From the NCBI GenBank assembly GCA_963700925.1, contig OY969553.1, positions 4,526,001 through 4,590,000 of the forward strand: 64,000 bases of DNA, written 5' to 3'. Source of the stretch: CAWJMD01 sp963700925 (GTDB taxonomy: Bacteria; Actinomycetota; Actinomycetes; Actinomycetales; CAWJMD01). Made by a program: the position numbers and the translations under genes. Under the pieces are notes generated by a model. The model had not been told where the DNA came from. It worked only from the letters and a program-made list of their open reading frames with translations, and searched no databases. Shown here in pieces: positions 52,100 to 62,410 of this stretch; the stretch's first letter is position 1; every line of letters begins with the position of its first letter.

Positions 52100-52960
52100 G
52101 TGAGCCACTCCCCCACGACGGCCTTCGTGCTCGGCGGCGGCGGGGTGCTGGGAGCCAGCGAGGTCGGAATGGCCCGAGCGCTCGTCGAGGCCGGCGTGGT
52201 GCCTGACCTCGTCCTCGGGACGAGCGTAGGCGCGCTCAACGGAGCCGCACTGGCACGCGCCCCGACCGGCGAGACGATCGAGGCGCTCACGGACATGTGG
52301 ACCGACAAGGCGACGGCCGTGTGGGACTCGTCCCCGATCGACCGCGTCCGCTCGGTGGCGCGCACGGGCACCGCCCTCCACTCCGGCGAGGGGCTGCGCA
52401 GGCTGTTGCTCGACACCGTGGGCGACCTCGACATCGGCGACCTCGAGGTGCCGTTCGGCTGTTGCGCCAGCTCGATCGAACGCGCCAGCGAGCACTGGTT
52501 CGAGAGCGGGCCGCTGGTGCCCGCGGTGCTGGCGTCGTGCGCCGTCCCGGGGCTCTTCCCTGCCGTTCGCGTCGGCGACGAGCACTTCCTCGACGGCGGC
52601 CTGGTGAACTCCATCCCGGTGTCACGGGCGGTCGACCGCGGGGCCACGACGATCTACGTGCTGCAGGTCGGACGGGTCGAGCGTGCCCTGGTGCCGCCTG
52701 CTCGGCCGTGGGAGGTGGCGACCGTGGCCTTCGAGATCGCGCGGCGTCACCGCTTCGCGCGCGACCTGGCGACCATCCCCGACGGCGTGACCGTGCACGT
52801 CCTGCCCACCGGAGACCTCTCGACGCCGCTGTCGAACCTGCGATACCGCGACACCTCGAGCGTCCGCCGGCGCATCGACTCCGCGTACGAGGCGAGCGCG
52901 GCGTACCTGCGGGAGCTGCAGGGCGTTGACCCCGGTGTTGTTGCCGGAGAGGGGATCTAG
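52100..52960 (+). CDS. Patatin-like phospholipase
   Basis: 286 residues from GTG 52100 (GAGCAG upstream). Oxyanion-hole glycine loop GGGGVLG (12-18), nucleophile Ser42 in GTSVG, catalytic Asp165 in the LDGG motif (DGG). This is the complete Ser-Asp dyad of the patatin / RssA-type lipid acyl hydrolases. No signal peptide or membrane span, so it acts in the cytoplasm on membrane lipids. The next gene, an acyltransferase, begins two bases after the stop, so the pair may remodel phospholipid acyl chains. Confidence 0.88.
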   Translation: MSHSPTTAFVLGGGGVLGASEVGMARALVEAGVVPDLVLGTSVGALNGAALARAPTGETIEALTDMWTDKATAVWDSSPIDRVRSVARTGTALHSGEGLRRLLLDTVGDLDIGDLEVPFGCCASSIERASEHWFESGPLVPAVLASCAVPGLFPAVRVGDEHFLDGGLVNSIPVSRAVDRGATTIYVLQVGRVERALVPPARPWEVATVAFEIARRHRFARDLATIPDGVTVHVLPTGDLSTPLSNLRYRDTSSVRRRIDSAYEASAAYLRELQGVDPGVVAGEGI

Positions 52961-52961
52961 G

Positions 52962-54068
52962 GTGCTGCCGCCCGCCTTGGTGCGTCGGGTGGTGATCGGG
53001 CCGGCCCTCATCCTGCTGACCATCGGGGCGCTCAGCGTGCTGCCTCTGACGCTGCTCGGCGCCGCCGTGCTCAGCCCCCTGATCCCGGGCCGATGGCGCC
53101 TGTTGCGCGTGCTGTGGCTGGTGCTGCTGTACCTGTTGCTCGAGTCGGCGACGCTGGTCGCGCTGTTCGTGCTGTGGGTCGCGTCCGGCTTCGGTTGGAA
53201 GCTACGCACCCCTCGTTTCGAGCGGACGCACTACGACCTGGCGCAGGCCGTACTCGCCTTCCTCTTCAACGAGACGCAGCGGGTGCTCAAGGTGCAGGTA
53301 GCGGTGGAAGGCCCTGAGCCGTCGTCGTTCTCGGGACGTCCGCTCCTCGTGTTCTGCCGGCATGCCGGCCCCGGCGACTCCTTCCTCCTCGTCCATGCCC
53401 TTCTCTCCTGGTACGACCGAGAGCCCCGGATCGTCCTGAAGGACACGCTGCAGTGGGACCCGGTGATCGACACGCTCCTCGGGCGACTGCCCAACCGATT
53501 CATCCGACCGGGCAGCGCCCGCACGTCGGACGGCGAGGCCACCGTCGAGCTCATCGGCGACCTGGCATCCAACCTCGACGACGACGACGCGTTCGTGATC
53601 TTCCCTGAAGGAGGCAACTTCTCGGCGCGCCGCCGAGCCCGCGCGATCGCCAAGCTGCGGGAGAAGGGGATGGTCGCCGAGGCCGAGATGGCGGAGCAGC
53701 TGAGGCACGTGCTGCCGCCGCGACCGGGTGGTGTCGGCGCCGCCCTCGACGCGGCACCGGACGCCGACGTCGTGTGGGTCGCCCACAGCGGACTCGACCA
53801 CTTGGTCACTGCGGGCGACATCTGGCGTGCCCTGCCGATGGACACCCAGATCAGGATGCGCTGGTGGCAGGTGCCCGCCGACGAGGTACCCCACGGCGCA
53901 GGCGAGCGCACCGCTTGGCTCTACGACTGGTGGGCACGGATCGACGACTGGATCGGTGAGCAGAACGAGGCGCAGGGTCTTCCGGTCGGATGGCGGCACA
54001 GGGCATCTCACCAGGCCTCGCACCAGGCCTCGCACGAGGCCTCTCATGACAGTGCCCCCAGTGGCTGA
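52962..54068 (+). CDS. 1-acyl-glycerol-3-phosphate acyltransferase-like membrane enzyme
   Basis: 368 residues from GTG 52962 (GGAGAGGGG upstream). Two or three membrane spans (about 10-75), then the PlsC-type domain: HAGPGD (H134 to D139, the HX4D catalytic motif), a GRLPNRFIRPGSAR segment and FPEGG (214-218). It is expected to transfer an acyl group from acyl-CoA or acyl-carrier to a lysolipid. The C-terminus carries four short ASHQ/ASHE repeats (about 349-363), encoded by 12-bp repeats. Coupled with the patatin gene. Confidence 0.85.
   Translation: MLPPALVRRVVIGPALILLTIGALSVLPLTLLGAAVLSPLIPGRWRLLRVLWLVLLYLLLESATLVALFVLWVASGFGWKLRTPRFERTHYDLAQAVLAFLFNETQRVLKVQVAVEGPEPSSFSGRPLLVFCRHAGPGDSFLLVHALLSWYDREPRIVLKDTLQWDPVIDTLLGRLPNRFIRPGSARTSDGEATVELIGDLASNLDDDDAFVIFPEGGNFSARRRARAIAKLREKGMVAEAEMAEQLRHVLPPRPGGVGAALDAAPDADVVWVAHSGLDHLVTAGDIWRALPMDTQIRMRWWQVPADEVPHGAGERTAWLYDWWARIDDWIGEQNEAQGLPVGWRHRASHQASHQASHEASHDSAPSG
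54000..54050 (+). repeat. 12-bp tandem repeats at the acyltransferase 3' end
   Basis: CATCTCACCAGG, CCTCGCACCAGG and CCTCGCACGAGG-like units run in register and encode ASHQ/ASHE. The histidine-rich tail may vary in length between strains. Confidence 0.65.
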
Positions 54069-54073
54069 GCAGA

Positions 54074-54943
54074 GTGGCTAGGCCGACGGTGGCGAGGAAT
54101 CCGCGCCGATCTGTTGGGCGGCCGGCTGCACAACGGGGCCCGGCGCCGGTGGAGGGCACGTACCCGGTCGACACCGGCGAGGCCGTGCTCGAGCGCTCCC
54201 GCGACGACCCTGAGCTGTGGACCCTGTCGGTCAACGGCGTCCCCTCGTCCGCCGTGCACATGGGCGACCCCACGCGCCTCGAGTTCGAGTACCTGCAGCT
54301 GCTGGCGCACGCAGTTGCCCTGCACCCCCGCGCTGAGCCGGCTCCGCTCGACGTCGTGCACCTGGGTGGCGCGGCCTGCGCGCTGCCATGGGCGGTCGAG
54401 CTGGCGCGCCCAGGCTCGAGTCAGGTGGTGGCCGAGGTCGACGCCGAGCTCGCCCGGCTCGTGCGCACCTGGTTCCCGCTGCCGCGGTCGCCACGGCTTC
54501 GCATGCAGGTGGGCGACGCGCGCGCCGTGCTGGCGAGCCGCCGCGACGCGACCGCCCACGCGGTCGTGCGTGACGTGTTCGCAGGTTCCGTCACACCTGA
54601 GCACCTGACGACCCGCCAGTTCGTCGCCGACGCGGCCCGCGTCCTGAGGCCTGACGGTCTCTACCTGGCCAATGTCGCGGACCGTCCGCCTCTGACCGTC
54701 CTGAAGGCCGAAGTCGCCACCGCTGCAGCCGTTTTCGAGCATGTTGCTGTGGTCGCTGAGGCGGGCATGCTGCGCGGACGGAGGTACGCCAACGCGGTAC
54801 TCGTCGGCAGCAAGCGGCCGGCGTCCTGGGATGACCTGCAGCGCGCGGTCGGGCGTACCGGGCTCGCCCTGCGCGTCGTGCACGGCGAGCGACTCACCCG
54901 GCTGGTCGCCGGCGCGGCGCCGATCGACGATCCTCAGCCGTGA
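54074..54943 (+). CDS. Spermidine-synthase-like methyltransferase-fold protein
   Basis: 289 residues from GTG 54074, five bases after the acyltransferase stop. The fold matches the spermidine synthase family: ERSRDDPELWTLSVNGV, SSAVHMGDPTRLEFEYLQLL, VVHLGGAACALPWAVELARPG, VVAEVDAELARLVRTWFPLP, then AHAVVRDVFAGSVTPEHLTTRQF. The usual catalytic DxxD of true spermidine synthases appears as RDVFAGS, so polyamine synthesis is unlikely. Substrate unknown. Common in actinobacteria as a stand-alone protein. Confidence 0.8.
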   Translation: MARPTVARNPRRSVGRPAAQRGPAPVEGTYPVDTGEAVLERSRDDPELWTLSVNGVPSSAVHMGDPTRLEFEYLQLLAHAVALHPRAEPAPLDVVHLGGAACALPWAVELARPGSSQVVAEVDAELARLVRTWFPLPRSPRLRMQVGDARAVLASRRDATAHAVVRDVFAGSVTPEHLTTRQFVADAARVLRPDGLYLANVADRPPLTVLKAEVATAAAVFEHVAVVAEAGMLRGRRYANAVLVGSKRPASWDDLQRAVGRTGLALRVVHGERLTRLVAGAAPIDDPQP

Positions 54944-54967
54944 CTCACGAACGGTGCGGGGGCCGGC

Positions 54968-55927
<960 letters not shown>

Positions 55928-55980
55928 GAGGACTCCTCTGTGAGTTTGTTGGGACGAGGTTCTTGAGCCCGCGTGCTGGA

Positions 55981-55990
55981 AGAGCGCTCT
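55981..55990. promoter_or_regulatory. LacI-family (CelR-like) operator upstream of GH16
   Basis: The perfect palindrome AGAGCGCTCT lies 54 bases before the GH16 start. With flanks (GAAGAGCGCTCTCA) it matches 10 of 14 positions of the actinobacterial CelR/CebR operator TGGGAGCGCTCCCA. It suggests sugar-induced control of the glucanase. No LacI regulator is encoded in the window. Confidence 0.5.
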
Positions 55991-56178
55991 CAGCGCCGTC
56001 GATGACGTCCCCCTGGAAGGGCAAACCGGGCATTTCGGGAGATTGACACGCAAAGCCGCAACAGTCAATGGCTTCGCGAAAAGTGTTCAGGACCTGAAGG
56101 GAAATCTGAGCACGGCGTGCGTCGGCGTTGTGCCGATCACGGGTGGCGAGGGTGTGTCGCGTGGGCAAGACTCCCGGC

Positions 56179-57042
56179 ATGTCCATCAGTGAGGGCTCGG
56201 AGTTGGCGCGGTCGGCGGGCGGAGCGGCTCGTCGCGTTTCGGACAGCAAGTGGCTGGAGCGGCTGGCGCGGGTCGGCTGGCTGATCGACGGCCTGCTGCA
56301 CCTGCTGATCGGGTACATCGCCGTTCGTCTGGCGATGTCCGGCTCCGGCGGAGGCGGCCGAGGGTCGGCAGACCAGAGCGGCGCGCTCGCCACGCTGGCC
56401 CAGTCGGGAGCCGGCCGGATCGCGCTCTGGGTCGGAGTCGTCGGCTTCGCGTGCCTGGCGCTGTGGCAGGCGACGAACGCGCTCTTCAGTGCAGGGACGT
56501 CGGGCACCCTGGCAGGCGACAGCACGGACCGGATGAAGGACCGAGCCAAGTCCGCCGGCAAGGCAGTTCTCTACGCCGCGCTGGCCGTGCTGACCCTGCG
56601 GTTCGCGCAAGGCGGGTCGTCGTCGACCAGCCAGGAGAGCGCCGACTTCACCGCGTCGATGATCGACACCGGCCCCGGCCGGCTGCTCATCGTCGCGATC
56701 GGCCTCGCCGTGGCCGGGATCGGCCTCTACCTCGTGCACAAGGGCTGGACCAAGAAGTTCCTGCGCGACCTCGAGCAGACCGGTGGACGCGAGGTGAGCA
56801 AGGCGGTCCGCGCGCTCGGGCAGGCCGGCTACGTCGCGAAGGGCGTCGTGATCACCATCGTCGGCGCACTCTTCGTGTTGGCTGCCGTGAGGCAGACCGC
56901 CGGCGAGGCCACGGGCATCGACGGCGCGCTGCGCAAGCTCCTCGAGCAGCCCTACGGGTCCGTCCTCCTCGTGGCGATCGGCCTGGGCCTCGCTGCCTTC
57001 GGTGTCTACCTCTTCGCCCGGGCACGCTTCGCCCGCATGTGA
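56179..57042 (+). CDS. DUF1206 membrane protein
   Basis: 287 residues, ATG at 56179. Six membrane spans in three repeated pairs, the DUF1206 pattern: ARVGWLIDGLLHLLIGYIAVRLA, then KAVLYAALAVLTLRFA, then AGYVAKGVVITIVGALFVLAAV, each followed by a second span. Each pair is opened by a similar short amphipathic turn. Function unknown. Convergent with the DUF885 gene, 12 bases apart. Confidence 0.85.
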   Translation: MSISEGSELARSAGGAARRVSDSKWLERLARVGWLIDGLLHLLIGYIAVRLAMSGSGGGGRGSADQSGALATLAQSGAGRIALWVGVVGFACLALWQATNALFSAGTSGTLAGDSTDRMKDRAKSAGKAVLYAALAVLTLRFAQGGSSSTSQESADFTASMIDTGPGRLLIVAIGLAVAGIGLYLVHKGWTKKFLRDLEQTGGREVSKAVRALGQAGYVAKGVVITIVGALFVLAAVRQTAGEATGIDGALRKLLEQPYGSVLLVAIGLGLAAFGVYLFARARFARM

Positions 57043-57054
57043 CCTCCCGCGTCG

Positions 57055-58767
57055 TCAGAGGGCAGCGAGCGCGGCGGTGAGGTCGTCCAGACCGAGGGAC
57101 CCCATCGACAGGGCCTTCATGTGCCACTGCTTGAGGTCGAGCTCGCGACCTTCGCGGGCGTGCCGAGCGCGGGCCTGCTCCCGTCCGGCCAGCCAGGCAC
57201 GCTCGCCGACCTTGTAGCTGATCGCCTGCCCCGGCCAGCCGAGGTAGCGCACGATCTCCGAGTCGAGGAAGGCGGCCGGACGCCCGACGCTCGCGCCGAA
57301 GAACTCGCGCGCCAGGTCGGGGGTCCATCGCTCGCCGGGCGCGACCGGTGAGTCGGCCGGGATCTCCAGCTGCAGGTGCATCCCGATGTCGATGACCACC
57401 CGGACCGCGCGCATCAGCTGGGCGTCCAGGTAGCCGACGCGCGCCGGCAGGTCGAGGTACCCGAGCTCGTCCATCAGCCGCTCGGCGTAGAGCGCCCAGC
57501 CCTCGGTGCAGGCGCTGTTCGAGCCGACCGACGTCTGGAACAGCGACAGCTGCGGCGCGACGTGCACCCACTGGGCGAGCTGGAGGTGGTGACCCGGAAC
57601 TCCCTCGTGGTACCAGGTGCTGACCAGCTCCCAGACCGGGAACCGCTCGCGGCCGAGGGTCGGCAACCAGGTACGGCCGGGACGGGTGAAGTCCATCGAC
57701 GGACGCGTGTAGTACGGCGCGGCCGCGCTCCCCGGAGGCGCGATCATCGCCTCGACGCGACGGATCGGCTCGGCGATCTCGAAGTGCGTGCCCTGCAGGT
57801 CGCAGATGGCCGTGTCCATCATCTGCTGCAGGCGATCTCGCACCTGCTCGGCGCCCTCGACCGCCTCTCCCTCGGCGTTCAGGTGCGCCATCGCCTCGAG
57901 CGGCGTGGCCCCTGGCAGCACCTGCGCGGCCGCGGTTCTCATCTGCTCGTCCAGCCGCCGGTACTCGGCCCAACCCCACGCGTAGGTCTCGCCGAGGTCG
58001 AGGTCGGCGCCCGTGCTGGCCCGCGCGCACACCGCGTACCGCTCCGCGCCGACGGCTTCGGGGGTTCCTTGGCTCGCCGGCAGATACGTGTCCGCGAGGT
58101 AGCCGCGAAGTTCGGCTACGCCGGCCGCGGCGGTGTCGGCGGCTGAGTCGAGCTCGGCCCTCTGCTCTTGCGGCCCCGGCGAGACGAAGTCGTGGAACCA
58201 CGACCTCGCACCGCCCACCCACTCGTCGAGCTGCCCGACGAGCGCCTCGACCTGGCGCGGGGCCGCGAAGAGCCCGGTAGTTCGGCCGGCCTCGAGGGAC
58301 TCCACGTGGCTGCGGTAGGCGTCGGGCAGGCGTGCCATCCGGCGTCCGACCGCGGCCCAGTCCTCGTCCGTGTCGGTGGGCATCAGGTTGAACAGCCCGC
58401 GCACCGCTTGAGCCGGGCCGAAGATGTTGCGGATCGCGCGGAGCGGCTCCCCCGCGTCCGACATCGCGAGCGACGCCGTCAGCCGCTCGCGCAGCACGGT
58501 CGCGCAGCGCTCCTCGACCGGGTCGGTGCCGGCCGGTCCGGCATCGGACTCGACACGGTCCAGGGCAGCCAGCGCGTCGCGGGCGGCGTCGTCCAGCGCC
58601 TGTTGCCCGTCGGGCGACAGGTCCGGCACGCGGTCGTCGTGCGGACGGGCTCCCAGCGCGGTGGAGACGATCGGATTCAGCTCCACCAGTTGGGCAACGT
58701 AGTCGTCGGCGATCGCGCGGGGGGAGTTCAGGTTGAAGGCAACACTGGGCTTGTCAATCGTATCCAC
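57055..58767 (-). CDS. DUF885 family protein, probable metallopeptidase-like
   Basis: 570 residues, usual for the family. The zinc-type motif HEGVPGHH lies at 387-394 and a downstream Glu-rich helix (STEGWALYAERL-like, CTEGWALYAERLMDELG) supplies a further ligand. DUF885 proteins share the fold of thermolysin-like carboxypeptidases, and some hydrolyse peptides or esters. No signal peptide, so cytoplasmic. Start ATG at 58767. Confidence 0.88.
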   Translation of the reverse strand: MDTIDKPSVAFNLNSPRAIADDYVAQLVELNPIVSTALGARPHDDRVPDLSPDGQQALDDAARDALAALDRVESDAGPAGTDPVEERCATVLRERLTASLAMSDAGEPLRAIRNIFGPAQAVRGLFNLMPTDTDEDWAAVGRRMARLPDAYRSHVESLEAGRTTGLFAAPRQVEALVGQLDEWVGGARSWFHDFVSPGPQEQRAELDSAADTAAAGVAELRGYLADTYLPASQGTPEAVGAERYAVCARASTGADLDLGETYAWGWAEYRRLDEQMRTAAAQVLPGATPLEAMAHLNAEGEAVEGAEQVRDRLQQMMDTAICDLQGTHFEIAEPIRRVEAMIAPPGSAAAPYYTRPSMDFTRPGRTWLPTLGRERFPVWELVSTWYHEGVPGHHLQLAQWVHVAPQLSLFQTSVGSNSACTEGWALYAERLMDELGYLDLPARVGYLDAQLMRAVRVVIDIGMHLQLEIPADSPVAPGERWTPDLAREFFGASVGRPAAFLDSEIVRYLGWPGQAISYKVGERAWLAGREQARARHAREGRELDLKQWHMKALSMGSLGLDDLTAALAAL

Positions 58768-58982
58768 CTGGGCATCCTGCCCTGAAGCGCCCGATGTGTC
58801 AGTTTGACGCCAGGGCTTGAACGCCAGACGAGCCCTCGTCGGCCGTTGTCCACGTGACGTGATCGTTACCGCCCTGGCGGGTGTGGGGCCTTGTGGTCCA
58901 GGTCACGCGGGGAGTTTGATCACGCTGAGAGCAGGGGGCTTCTAGCTCTTCCGCTTGCCCTGAACACGATCCGAGGAGCGAG

Positions 58983-60347
58983 ATGCATACCCTTCACAAC
59001 ACCCGGCGCGCTCTGGCGCTGGCCAGCGGCCTGGGAATGGCCTTGGCCCTGACCGCCTGCGGGACGCGGGCGGAGAATCGGCGGCGGTCGGGACGACGAG
59101 GGCGTGGCGGCGGCGAGTGCGCTGACTACGAGGACTACGGCACCTGACGGCGAAGAGGTCTCGATGTACACGTCCATCGTGACCCCGAGGACCAGACCTA
59201 CTCGAATCGTGGGCGGCAGTTCGAGGACTGCACCGGCGTCAAGATCAACTACGAGGGCTCCGGCGAGTTCGAGGCACAGCTCAACGTGCGCCTCGAAGAG
59301 CGGCAACGCCGCCGACGTCGCGCTACTTCCCGCAGCCGGTCGCTGTGGCATCGCCGTCGAAGGCGGCGACGTGATGCAGGCGGCGGACCCGAGGGCGAGG
59401 TCTCCAACGTCGACGAGTTCTTGTCCCCGGAGTGGAAGAAGTACGGGACCGTCGACGGCAGTTCTACGCCGCCCCGCTCGGCGTCGAACGTCAAGTCGTT
59501 CGTCTGGTACTCGCCCGCGACGTTCGAAGAGGCCGGCTACGAGGTCCCGACGACGTTGGACGAGATGAAGTCGCTCTCCGACAAGATCGTCGGCGACGGG
59601 CGGCATGCCATGGTGCGCAGGCATCGGATCGGGCGAGGCCACCGGTTGGCCGGCCACCGACTGGCTCGAGGACTTCATGCTGCGCACGGCGGGCGAGGAG
59701 ATCTATGACCAGTGGGTCGCACATGAGATCCCGTTCGACGACCCGGCCGTGGTCGACGGCGCTCGAGGAGGTCGGCAACTACCTCAAGAACCCGGAGTAC
59801 ATGAACGGTGGGCTGGGCGACGTCACCTCGATCGCCGCGACCGAGTTCCAGGAGGGCGGCCTGCCCATCCCGACGGCACTGCTTCATGCACCGCCAGGCG
59901 TCCTTCTACCAGGCCAACTGGCCGGAGGGCATCGAGGTCGCCGAGGACGGCGACGTCTTCGCCTTCTACCTGCCGGGTGAGACCGCCGAGGAGAAGCCCC
60001 TGCTGGGTGGTGGTGAGTTCGTCGCCGCCTTCTCCGACCGCCCGAGGTGCAGGCGTTCCAGACCTACCTGGCCAGCGACGAGTACGCCAACGCCAAGGCC
60101 CAGGCCACCGGCCCGGGATGGGTCAGCGCCAACAAGGGCCTGGAGCCGGCGAACCTCAAGTCTCCGATCGACCAGCTCTCGTTCGAGATGCTGCCGACGA
60201 GAGCGCTGTCTTCCGGTTCGACGGTTCCGACCTCATGCCCGGGGCCGTGGGTGCTGGCTCGTTCTGGAAGGAGATGACGAACTGGATCGCGAACGACAAG
60301 GACGACGCCGCGGTTCTGAGCGCCATCGAGACCTCCTGGCCCCGTGA
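58983..60347 (+). pseudogene. Sugar ABC transporter substrate-binding lipoprotein, many indels
   Basis: ATG 58983 follows GAGGAG. A lipoprotein signal ends ALALTAC. Joining frames recovers a solute-binding protein of the alpha-glucoside/oligosaccharide type: FEDCTGVKINYEGSGEFEAQL, VSNVDEFLSPEWKKYGTVDG, VKSFVWYSPATFEEAGYEVPTTLDEM, GWPATDWLEDFMLR, VGNYLKNPEYMNGGLGDV, QASFYQANWPEGIEVAEDGDVFAFYLPG, AFQTYLASDEYANAKA. At least ten single-base gains or losses occur (for example near 59150, 59194, 59460, 59605, 59757, 59880, 60040 and 60193). Residues between breaks are well conserved, so a damaged consensus or very recent decay is likely. The exact stop is uncertain. Confidence 0.7.
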
Positions 60348-60357
60348 CCGGGTGATG

Positions 60358-60399
60358 GCGGACGGTGGGGCCTGTTCTGACGAAGGCCCCACCGTCCGC
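60358..60399 (+). terminator. 15-bp perfect hairpin between binding-protein and permease genes
   Basis: Arms 60358-60372 and 60385-60399 are fully complementary with a 12-base loop. It follows the binding-protein stop. As in malE-malF, it probably protects the binding-protein mRNA and reduces read-through into the permeases. Confidence 0.7.
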
Positions 60400-60449
60400 C
60401 GTCCGAAGGCCTTGACCCGACCCGCGCCAGCACCCCTGTAGGAGGCAAC

Positions 60450-61428
60450 GTGGACTTCCTTCTCAACGCCGACAACACCGCCGAGAAGTTCCTCGTGATG
60501 GTGGTCGCCATCTCTTGTTCGTTGCGGTGATGGGGCTGGTGCTACTGGCCGTCGACCGCTCCTCGCGGGTTCCGCAGTGGGTGATCGTCGCGGGGTTCCT
60601 CGGCCCCACAGTCCTGGCCCTCGGCTTCGGCCTGGTCTACCCGGCGATCGGCACCACGTCGTGTCATTCCAAGACGAACAGGCGCGAGCTTCGTCGGTCT
60701 CGACAACTACGTGCGGGCCTTTACCCGGACGAGTTCCAGATCGTGCTGCGGAACACGCTCTGTGGGTATTCCTCATGCCGATCCTCTCCACCGCAGTGGG
60801 GCTCATCTACGCCGTGCTGGTCGACCGCACCCGGTTCGAGTCGTTCGCGAAGACCTGGTCTTCATGCCGAGGCCATCTCGATGGTCGGCGCCGCGATCAT
60901 CTGGAAGTTCGTCTACGAGTACAAGCCCGACCAGCCTGGCGTCAACCAGATCGGCATTCTCAACCAGGCGCTCGTGTGGATCGGCGGAGCCGAAGCAGAT
61001 CATCATCAACGCCCCGACCAACACGCTTCTTCCTCATCGTCGTGATGGTCTGGATCCAGTCGGGATTTGCGATGACAGTGCTGTCGGCCGCCATCAAGGC
61101 CATCCCCGACGACATCATCGAGGCCGCGCGTCTCGACGGGGTCAGCGGCATCAGGATGTTCCAGTACGTGACGTCCCGAGCATCCGGCCAGCACTCGTCT
61201 CGTCATCACCACCATCGCCATGGCGACCTCAAGATCTTCGACATCGTCCGCACCATGACAGGTGGAAACTTCGAGACCTCGGTGGTGGCCAACGAGATCT
61301 ACGCCCAGACGTTCCGCCAGAACAACGCCGGCCTGGGCGCGGCCCTGGCGGTCATCCTCTTCATGCTCGTGATCCCGATCGTCCTGTACAACGTGCGCCA
61401 GATGCGACTCTCGGAGGATGTCCGATGA
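60450..61428 (+). pseudogene. Sugar ABC transporter permease (MalF type), many indels
   Basis: GTG 60450 follows GGAGG. Recovered segments: VPQWVIVAGFLGPTVLALGFGLVYPAIG, DEFQIVLRNTL, PILSTAVGLIYAVLVDRTRFESFAKT, ISMVGAAIIWKFVYEYKPDQPG, and the ATPase-contact EAA loop IIEAARLDGVSGIRMFQYVT. The frame is broken at about ten points (for example 60511, 60658, 60691, 60762, 60858, 60985, 61027, 61170, 61195 and 61228). It would be one half of the importer channel. No ATPase gene is adjacent; importers of this class often share one encoded elsewhere. Confidence 0.7.
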
Positions 61429-62373
61429 CCGTCCTGCCCCTCCCCCCAGCGTCGACACATCGGGTGAGGCCCCGGCAGCCGTCGCCGAAAGGCGTCAGAA
61501 GAAGCTGACGAGGTCCGAGCAGCGCGCCATCGACGCCAAGACCAAGCTCAGCTCGCCGTGGGCGTCGGGGATCGCCATCATCATCGCGGTCCTGTGGACG
61601 ATCCCGACCTTCGGGTTGCTGGTCACATCGTTCCGGCCCGAGATCGACATCCGCCGAACCGGCTGGTGGGAGTTCTTCGCCGCTCCCGAGGTCACGCTGT
61701 CGAACTACGAGGAGGCGATGACCGGGTCGAGCACCGCGCTCGGGACGTACTTCGTCAACTCGATCGTGATCACCATCCCGGCGGTCATCATCCCGATCAC
61801 ACTGGCACTGCTCGCCGCCTACGCCTTCGCCTGGATCGAGTTCCGAGGGCGCGACATTCTCTTCGTGGCGGTGTTCGCCCTGCAGATCGTGCCGATCCAG
61901 GTCACGCTGATCCCGTTGCTGAGCCGGTACGTCGACTGGGGACTGGCCGGCAGCTTCTGGACCATCTGGCTCTCGCACTCGATGTTCGCGCTACCGCTCG
62001 CCATCTTCCTGCTGCACAACTTCATGAAGGACATCCCGCGGTCGCTCGTCGAGGCGGCGCGGGTCGACGGAGCCGGCCACGTCAAGATCTTCTTCCAGGT
62101 GCTCTCTGCCGCTCCTCGTGCCGGCGATCGCCTCCTTTGCGATCTTCCAGTTCCTCTGGGTGTGGAACGACCTGCTCGTCGGCCTCGTCTTCGGCAGCCG
62201 CAGAACACGGCGCCACTGACGGTGCGGGTCGCCGAGCTCTCGGGCACTCGCGGCTCGGAGTGGCACCTGCCTCGGCCGGTGCCTTCATCTCGATGGTGCT
62301 GCCGGTGATCGTGTTCCTGTCGCTGCAGCGCTTCTTCGTTCGCGGCCTGCTCGCGGGAGGAGTGAAGGGCTGA
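61418..62373 (+). pseudogene. Sugar ABC transporter permease (MalG type), 3' frameshifts
   Basis: ATG 61418 overlaps the MalF-type gene by 11 bases. The frame is intact for about 230 residues: SSPWASGIAIIIAVLWTIPTFGLLVTSFRPE, FVNSIVITIPAVIIPITLALLAAYAFA, VPIQVTLIPLLSRYVDW, and the EAA loop LVEAARVDGAGHVKIFFQVL. Breaks near 62108, 62200 and 62268 then separate VPAIASFAIFQFLWVWNDLLVGLVFG, LTVRVAELSGTRGSEWHL and ISMVLPVIVFLSLQRFFVRGLLAGGVKG before the stop. Confidence 0.75.
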
Positions 62374-62410
62374 TTCGTCCCGGCACGTGACGGGCAGAAA
62401 GCTTGGCGGC

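Noticed and set aside
54074..54943. Calling this gene speE (spermidine synthase)
   Set aside because: The catalytic acidic motif of true spermidine synthases is not present; only the fold is supported.
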